From: Cyanobacteria bacterium UBA1186
GTDB taxonomy: Bacteria; Cyanobacteriota; Vampirovibrionia; Gastranaerophilales; Gastranaerophilaceae
Assembly (NCBI GenBank): GCA_002309875.1
Contig: DBYM01000009.1
Coordinates: 23,813-32,119 of the forward strand
Length of the DNA stretch: 8,307 nt
Direction: 5' to 3'
Positions 6,435-8,307 of the stretch are shown piece by piece. The position numbers and the translations under genes were made by a program. How positions within the stretch are numbered: position 1 is the stretch's first letter; the number at the start of each line of letters is the position of its first letter. The notes below the pieces were generated by a model. That model worked only from the letters and a program-made list of their open reading frames with translations, did not search any database and was not told the DNA's origin.

Positions 6435-6436
6435 AA

Positions 6437-6868
6437 CTAATTAGTTTTAAACAATGGGAAACTGATATCATACCCTGAACCTGACAGAATAATCTGTCCT
6501 GCCAAATGTTCATCAAGATTGAATATTATAGGCGCAAGCAGGTTGATTGTTGTACCCTGAGGATTCTCCTGCGGTATCGACGCAATGTTCAGTACGAGCA
6601 GGCTTTCTACATTCTGAATTTTCAACATATCTACGACGTTGTCCGGCAAGTCTATGGAGTAGTCCACATTCATACTGAATACAGACACAACAGGGAACGC
6701 AAGTCCCGGGTCTTCAACAGACTGAAGCCACTTAAAAAAACTATCTTTACCGGTATCAATAATTACGAACTTTCTGAGTTCATTGAAACCGATAATCGGG
6801 ATGACAAAGTTATAAACTCTGTCATCATCTACTTCTATTTCTCCAAATCTTACCGTATTTATCTTCAT
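6437..6868 (-). CDS. fliW: Flagellar assembly factor FliW
   Basis: FliW binds flagellin and, when free, binds CsrA allosterically and relieves its repression of flagellin translation. The 143-residue length is typical. Family features are visible in order: an N-terminal beta strand (VRFGEIEV), the IGFNELRKFVII segment that replaces the usual PGFE motif, the highly characteristic WLQSVEDPGLAFPV (47-60), DLPDNVVDMLKI, LLVLNIASIP (90-99) and INLLAPIIFNL (108-118). The start ATG 6868 is preceded by AAGGTGATTAA, and this Shine-Dalgarno overlaps the TAA stop of the upstream TPR gene, so the two are linked. csrA follows after 12 nt. The PGFE Pro is replaced by Ile, a modest divergence. Identity is secure. 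The pair argues that the organism makes, or its ancestors made, a flagellum. Confidence 0.96.
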   Translation of the reverse strand: MKINTVRFGEIEVDDDRVYNFVIPIIGFNELRKFVIIDTGKDSFFKWLQSVEDPGLAFPVVSVFSMNVDYSIDLPDNVVDMLKIQNVESLLVLNIASIPQENPQGTTINLLAPIIFNLDEHLAGQIILSGSGYDISFPLFKTN

Positions 6869-6877
6869 TTAATCACC

Positions 6878-7618
6878 TTAAAACCCAAGTGACATATTAC
6901 TTGTAAGCATTGCCTGTATTATCTGAGGATTTAAAGATGAAGTACCCATCATATTCAGCAAATCTCTCTGCGGAGTTGTTTCACCCGTAAGCAAAGATAT
7001 GTCCGAATACGGAGTATTCATATTGTTTATAAACCCTGCTCTCTGCAATACTCTGAATGCCGCTACCACTTCATCATTTGTGGGAGCAGGCCCGTTATTC
7101 ATAGACGAGAAGTCTTTAAAATCTCTGAACTGCTGAGGCGAAACCTCGTCAGAACGATTGATTTCTCTCATCATATTTTCAAGTTTAAGTCTTTCGTAAT
7201 CACCACGAACACTGTCTGACCAGCCGTCTCTGAAAGTTCTCTTTATAAAATCGTCTTCTGAAGTAAGTTTAAGTTCTTTGCATTCTTTTTCGTCTTCAAG
7301 GCAAGCCTTGCCTTTTTTTGCGTAACGCATGAGGTTGCTGTCCTCTGGAGCCAGAGCAATTGCTTTTTCATAATTATCAATTGCCTCAGGGGTATTGCCT
7401 ACCTGACTGTAAACCATTGCCAAATAGTAATATGCCAAAGCACTTGACGGGTCTTTCTTTATATAATTCTGCAATTTTAGATAGCATTCGGTATAATTAT
7501 GAGCCTTGTACAGTCTGATCGCATTTGAAAGATCGGAATTTGTTGCCGCATTTGCGTCCGAAAGTACAAACGATGACAATACCAAAACACTTAAAACCGT
7601 TAAAATCGTTTTTTTCAT
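6878..7618 (-). CDS. Secreted TPR protein, first gene of the fliW-csrA operon
   Basis: A 246-residue protein with a clear Sec signal peptide: MKK, a hydrophobic core (about 5-19), then DANA-A with likely cleavage after Ala24, so the mature protein should be outside the cytoplasm. Residues 25-57 and 58-92 are two TPR units; the second (ALAYYYLAMVYSQVGNTPEAIDNYEKAIALAP) is near consensus. Two cysteines (106 and 113) flank a charged segment and could form a disulfide. Residues 125-246 are Met/Asn-rich with no family I recognise. They include FRDGWSDSVRGDYERLKLENM, a second helical piece DEVVAAFRVLQRAGF and a C-terminus rich in Met, Leu and Ser. ATG 7618 follows AGAAGGG by about 7 nt. A promoter lies upstream and fliW begins 9 nt downstream. 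It may be an envelope scaffold, perhaps for flagellar parts, but no motif proves this. Confidence 0.92.
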   Translation of the reverse strand: MKKTILTVLSVLVLSSFVLSDANAATNSDLSNAIRLYKAHNYTECYLKLQNYIKKDPSSALAYYYLAMVYSQVGNTPEAIDNYEKAIALAPEDSNLMRYAKKGKACLEDEKECKELKLTSEDDFIKRTFRDGWSDSVRGDYERLKLENMMREINRSDEVSPQQFRDFKDFSSMNNGPAPTNDEVVAAFRVLQRAGFINNMNTPYSDISLLTGETTPQRDLLNMMGTSSLNPQIIQAMLTSNMSLGF

Positions 7619-7655
7619 ATCTGCCCTTCTTATTCTCGCTTCTTATAATATACAA

Positions 7656-7672
7656 CAGAGTTTGTTTCTCTG
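7656..7672 (-). other. Small hairpin in the leader of the secreted TPR gene
   Basis: CAGAG (7656-7660) and CTCTG (7668-7672) form a 5-bp stem with a 7-nt loop, about 40 nt upstream of ATG 7618 and downstream of the predicted transcription start. No T-run follows in either direction, so it is not a terminator; it may be a leader structure or chance. Confidence 0.25.
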
Positions 7673-7690
7673 AATACATCAGATAATTGA

Positions 7691-7719
7691 ATTATACTAT
7701 ATTTTTATAACGATAACAA
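7691..7719 (-). promoter_or_regulatory. Sigma70-type promoter for TPR-fliW-csrA, inside the gshB 3' end
   Basis: TTGTTA (7719-7714), a 17-nt spacer and a perfect TATAAT (7696-7691) give ideal geometry. The -35 lies in the last codons of the gshB-like gene and the -10 just after its stop. Transcription would begin near 7684, a leader of about 65 nt before ATG 7618. It looks like a housekeeping-sigma promoter rather than a sigma28 flagellar one. Confidence 0.7.
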
Positions 7720-8307
7720 GCAGTGTGTCAATAAATAATTTCCGAGTTCTTTCTCAATATGTGTATTGTAGGCATTATTTATTTCCTTAATAAAGTAACA
7801 CGGACTTGTTACATTTATTTCAATTATCTGCTGATTAATTACGTCAAGGCCTGCCATTTCTATGCCCATTGAGTTTAATTTCTGCGCAACGGGTGTGAAA
7901 TATTCAAGTTGTTCTTTGGTTAAATCGGATTTGACAACAAAACTGTCGGAATGATTATTAAACTTAAAATCGTCTTTTCCCGGGAGTTTTTTAACCGAAT
8001 AAGGAAGAATTTTGTCTCCCAAAGTCAGAACTCTGTTATCACCCTTTGTTACCTCAGGGATATATTTCTGCACCATTGCAAGCGTAGTTTCATTATTTGT
8101 TACGGTATTAATTATTGTATGTGTATTCGGGTCTCCTTCGTACAAATACATAACGCCCGAGCCGAAACATTTGTTCAGTGGTTTTAAAACAATTTGTTTG
8201 TTTTTGATTAGGAATTCTTCAATATCCGAAAGCGACGACGTTACAATTGAATCCGTCATATATTCGCTGAAATACAGGCTGTGCAGTTTTTCATTAAAAT
8301 CACGAAT
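7705..8307 (-). CDS. gshB: GshB-like glutathione synthetase, C-terminal 200 residues (runs off right edge)
   Basis: GshB is a cytoplasmic ATP-grasp ligase joining gamma-glutamylcysteine and glycine to make glutathione. The frame is open through the window edge, and the residues before the first Met (IRDFNEKLHSLYFSEY) still align with GshB, so that Met (8259) is internal. Numbering the visible 200 residues: LKPL at 41-44, EGDPN after the loop, AMVQKYIPEV, GDNRVL (89-94), PYSVKKLPG, GLDV (153-156) and the hallmark EINVTSP (163-169) followed by IKEIN. Two nucleotide-binding loops are altered: the usual Gly-rich DGxGGxGI after KPL reads NKCFGSGV (45-52), and the conserved RGNLxxGG region reads FKFNNHSDS (114-122). 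It could therefore be a divergent GshB or a relative with another substrate. No terminator separates it from the next promoter. Family assignment is firm; exact substrate is less so. Confidence 0.88.
   Translation of the reverse strand: MRDFNEKLHSLYFSEYMTDSIVTSSLSDIEEFLIKNKQIVLKPLNKCFGSGVMYLYEGDPNTHTIINTVTNNETTLAMVQKYIPEVTKGDNRVLTLGDKILPYSVKKLPGKDDFKFNNHSDSFVVKSDLTKEQLEYFTPVAQKLNSMGIEMAGLDVINQQIIEINVTSPCYFIKEINNAYNTHIEKELGNYLLTHCLLSL

Noticed and set aside
6506..6892. 128-codon plus-strand open frame over fliW
   Set aside because: It is a complementary-strand shadow of fliW, Tyr/Arg-rich and without a start signal.
7656..7672. Hairpin after gshB considered as its terminator
   Set aside because: The stem is only 5 bp and no T-run follows on the minus strand; it lies downstream of the predicted start of the next transcript.
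7497..7679. 60-codon minus-strand frame overlapping the start of the secreted TPR gene
   Set aside because: It overlaps the signal peptide region in another frame; the TPR frame has a proper ribosome binding site, signal peptide and domain.
1..8307. Mobile elements, CRISPR arrays, tRNA or rRNA genes, defence systems
   Set aside because: No transposase or integrase motifs, no regularly spaced direct repeats, no cloverleaf or rRNA-like sequence were seen; the gene content is housekeeping plus regulatory.

Overview
The window is a compact, AT-rich bacterial chromosome segment in which every credible gene lies on the minus strand. Transcription therefore runs from high to low coordinates. Housekeeping genes (mfd, murA, gshB) surround the post-transcriptional regulators csrA and fliW. 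There are no transposases, integrases, tRNAs, rRNAs or CRISPR repeats. CsrA with FliW implies a flagellated or ancestrally flagellated bacterium. A GshB-type glutathione synthetase and a secreted TPR protein suggest a diderm. The combination with low GC would fit non-photosynthetic cyanobacterial relatives (Melainabacteria/Vampirovibrionia, e.g. Gastranaerophilales), but this is a low-confidence inference from gene content alone.

Layout in the direction of transcription. (1) 8307-7705: C-terminal 200 residues of a GshB-like ATP-grasp protein, cut by the window edge. (2) A sigma70-like promoter embedded in the gshB 3' end (7719-7691) starts a tightly packed unit: secreted TPR protein (7618-6878), fliW (6868-6437), csrA with an unusually long tail (6424-6083) and a cytoplasmic TPR protein (6075-5518). 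After a structured 71-nt gap comes an unrecognised coiled-coil protein (5446-4754), closed by a hairpin terminator (4722-4748). (3) A 294-nt AT-rich gap rich in palindromes, with a candidate promoter, precedes a stand-alone unrecognised 195-residue gene (4427-3840). That gene ends at a bidirectional terminator (3786-3824). (4) A strong promoter (3767-3739) drives murA, a 111-residue protein made of two diverged repeats, and mfd. These are joined by two successive 4-nt ATGA stop/start overlaps. mfd runs off the left edge inside its helicase domain.

How the genes work together: FliW is the known protein antagonist of CsrA, so unit 2 is a regulator-antagonist module that carries extra TPR and coiled-coil genes of unknown role. 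Unit 3 supplies the first committed step of peptidoglycan synthesis, transcription-coupled repair and an uncharacterised coupled protein. The least explained content is: the two TPR proteins and coiled-coil protein around csrA/fliW; the CsrA tail; the structured leader at 5447-5517; the repeat protein between murA and mfd; the isolated 195-residue gene; and the altered nucleotide-binding loops of the GshB-like protein.
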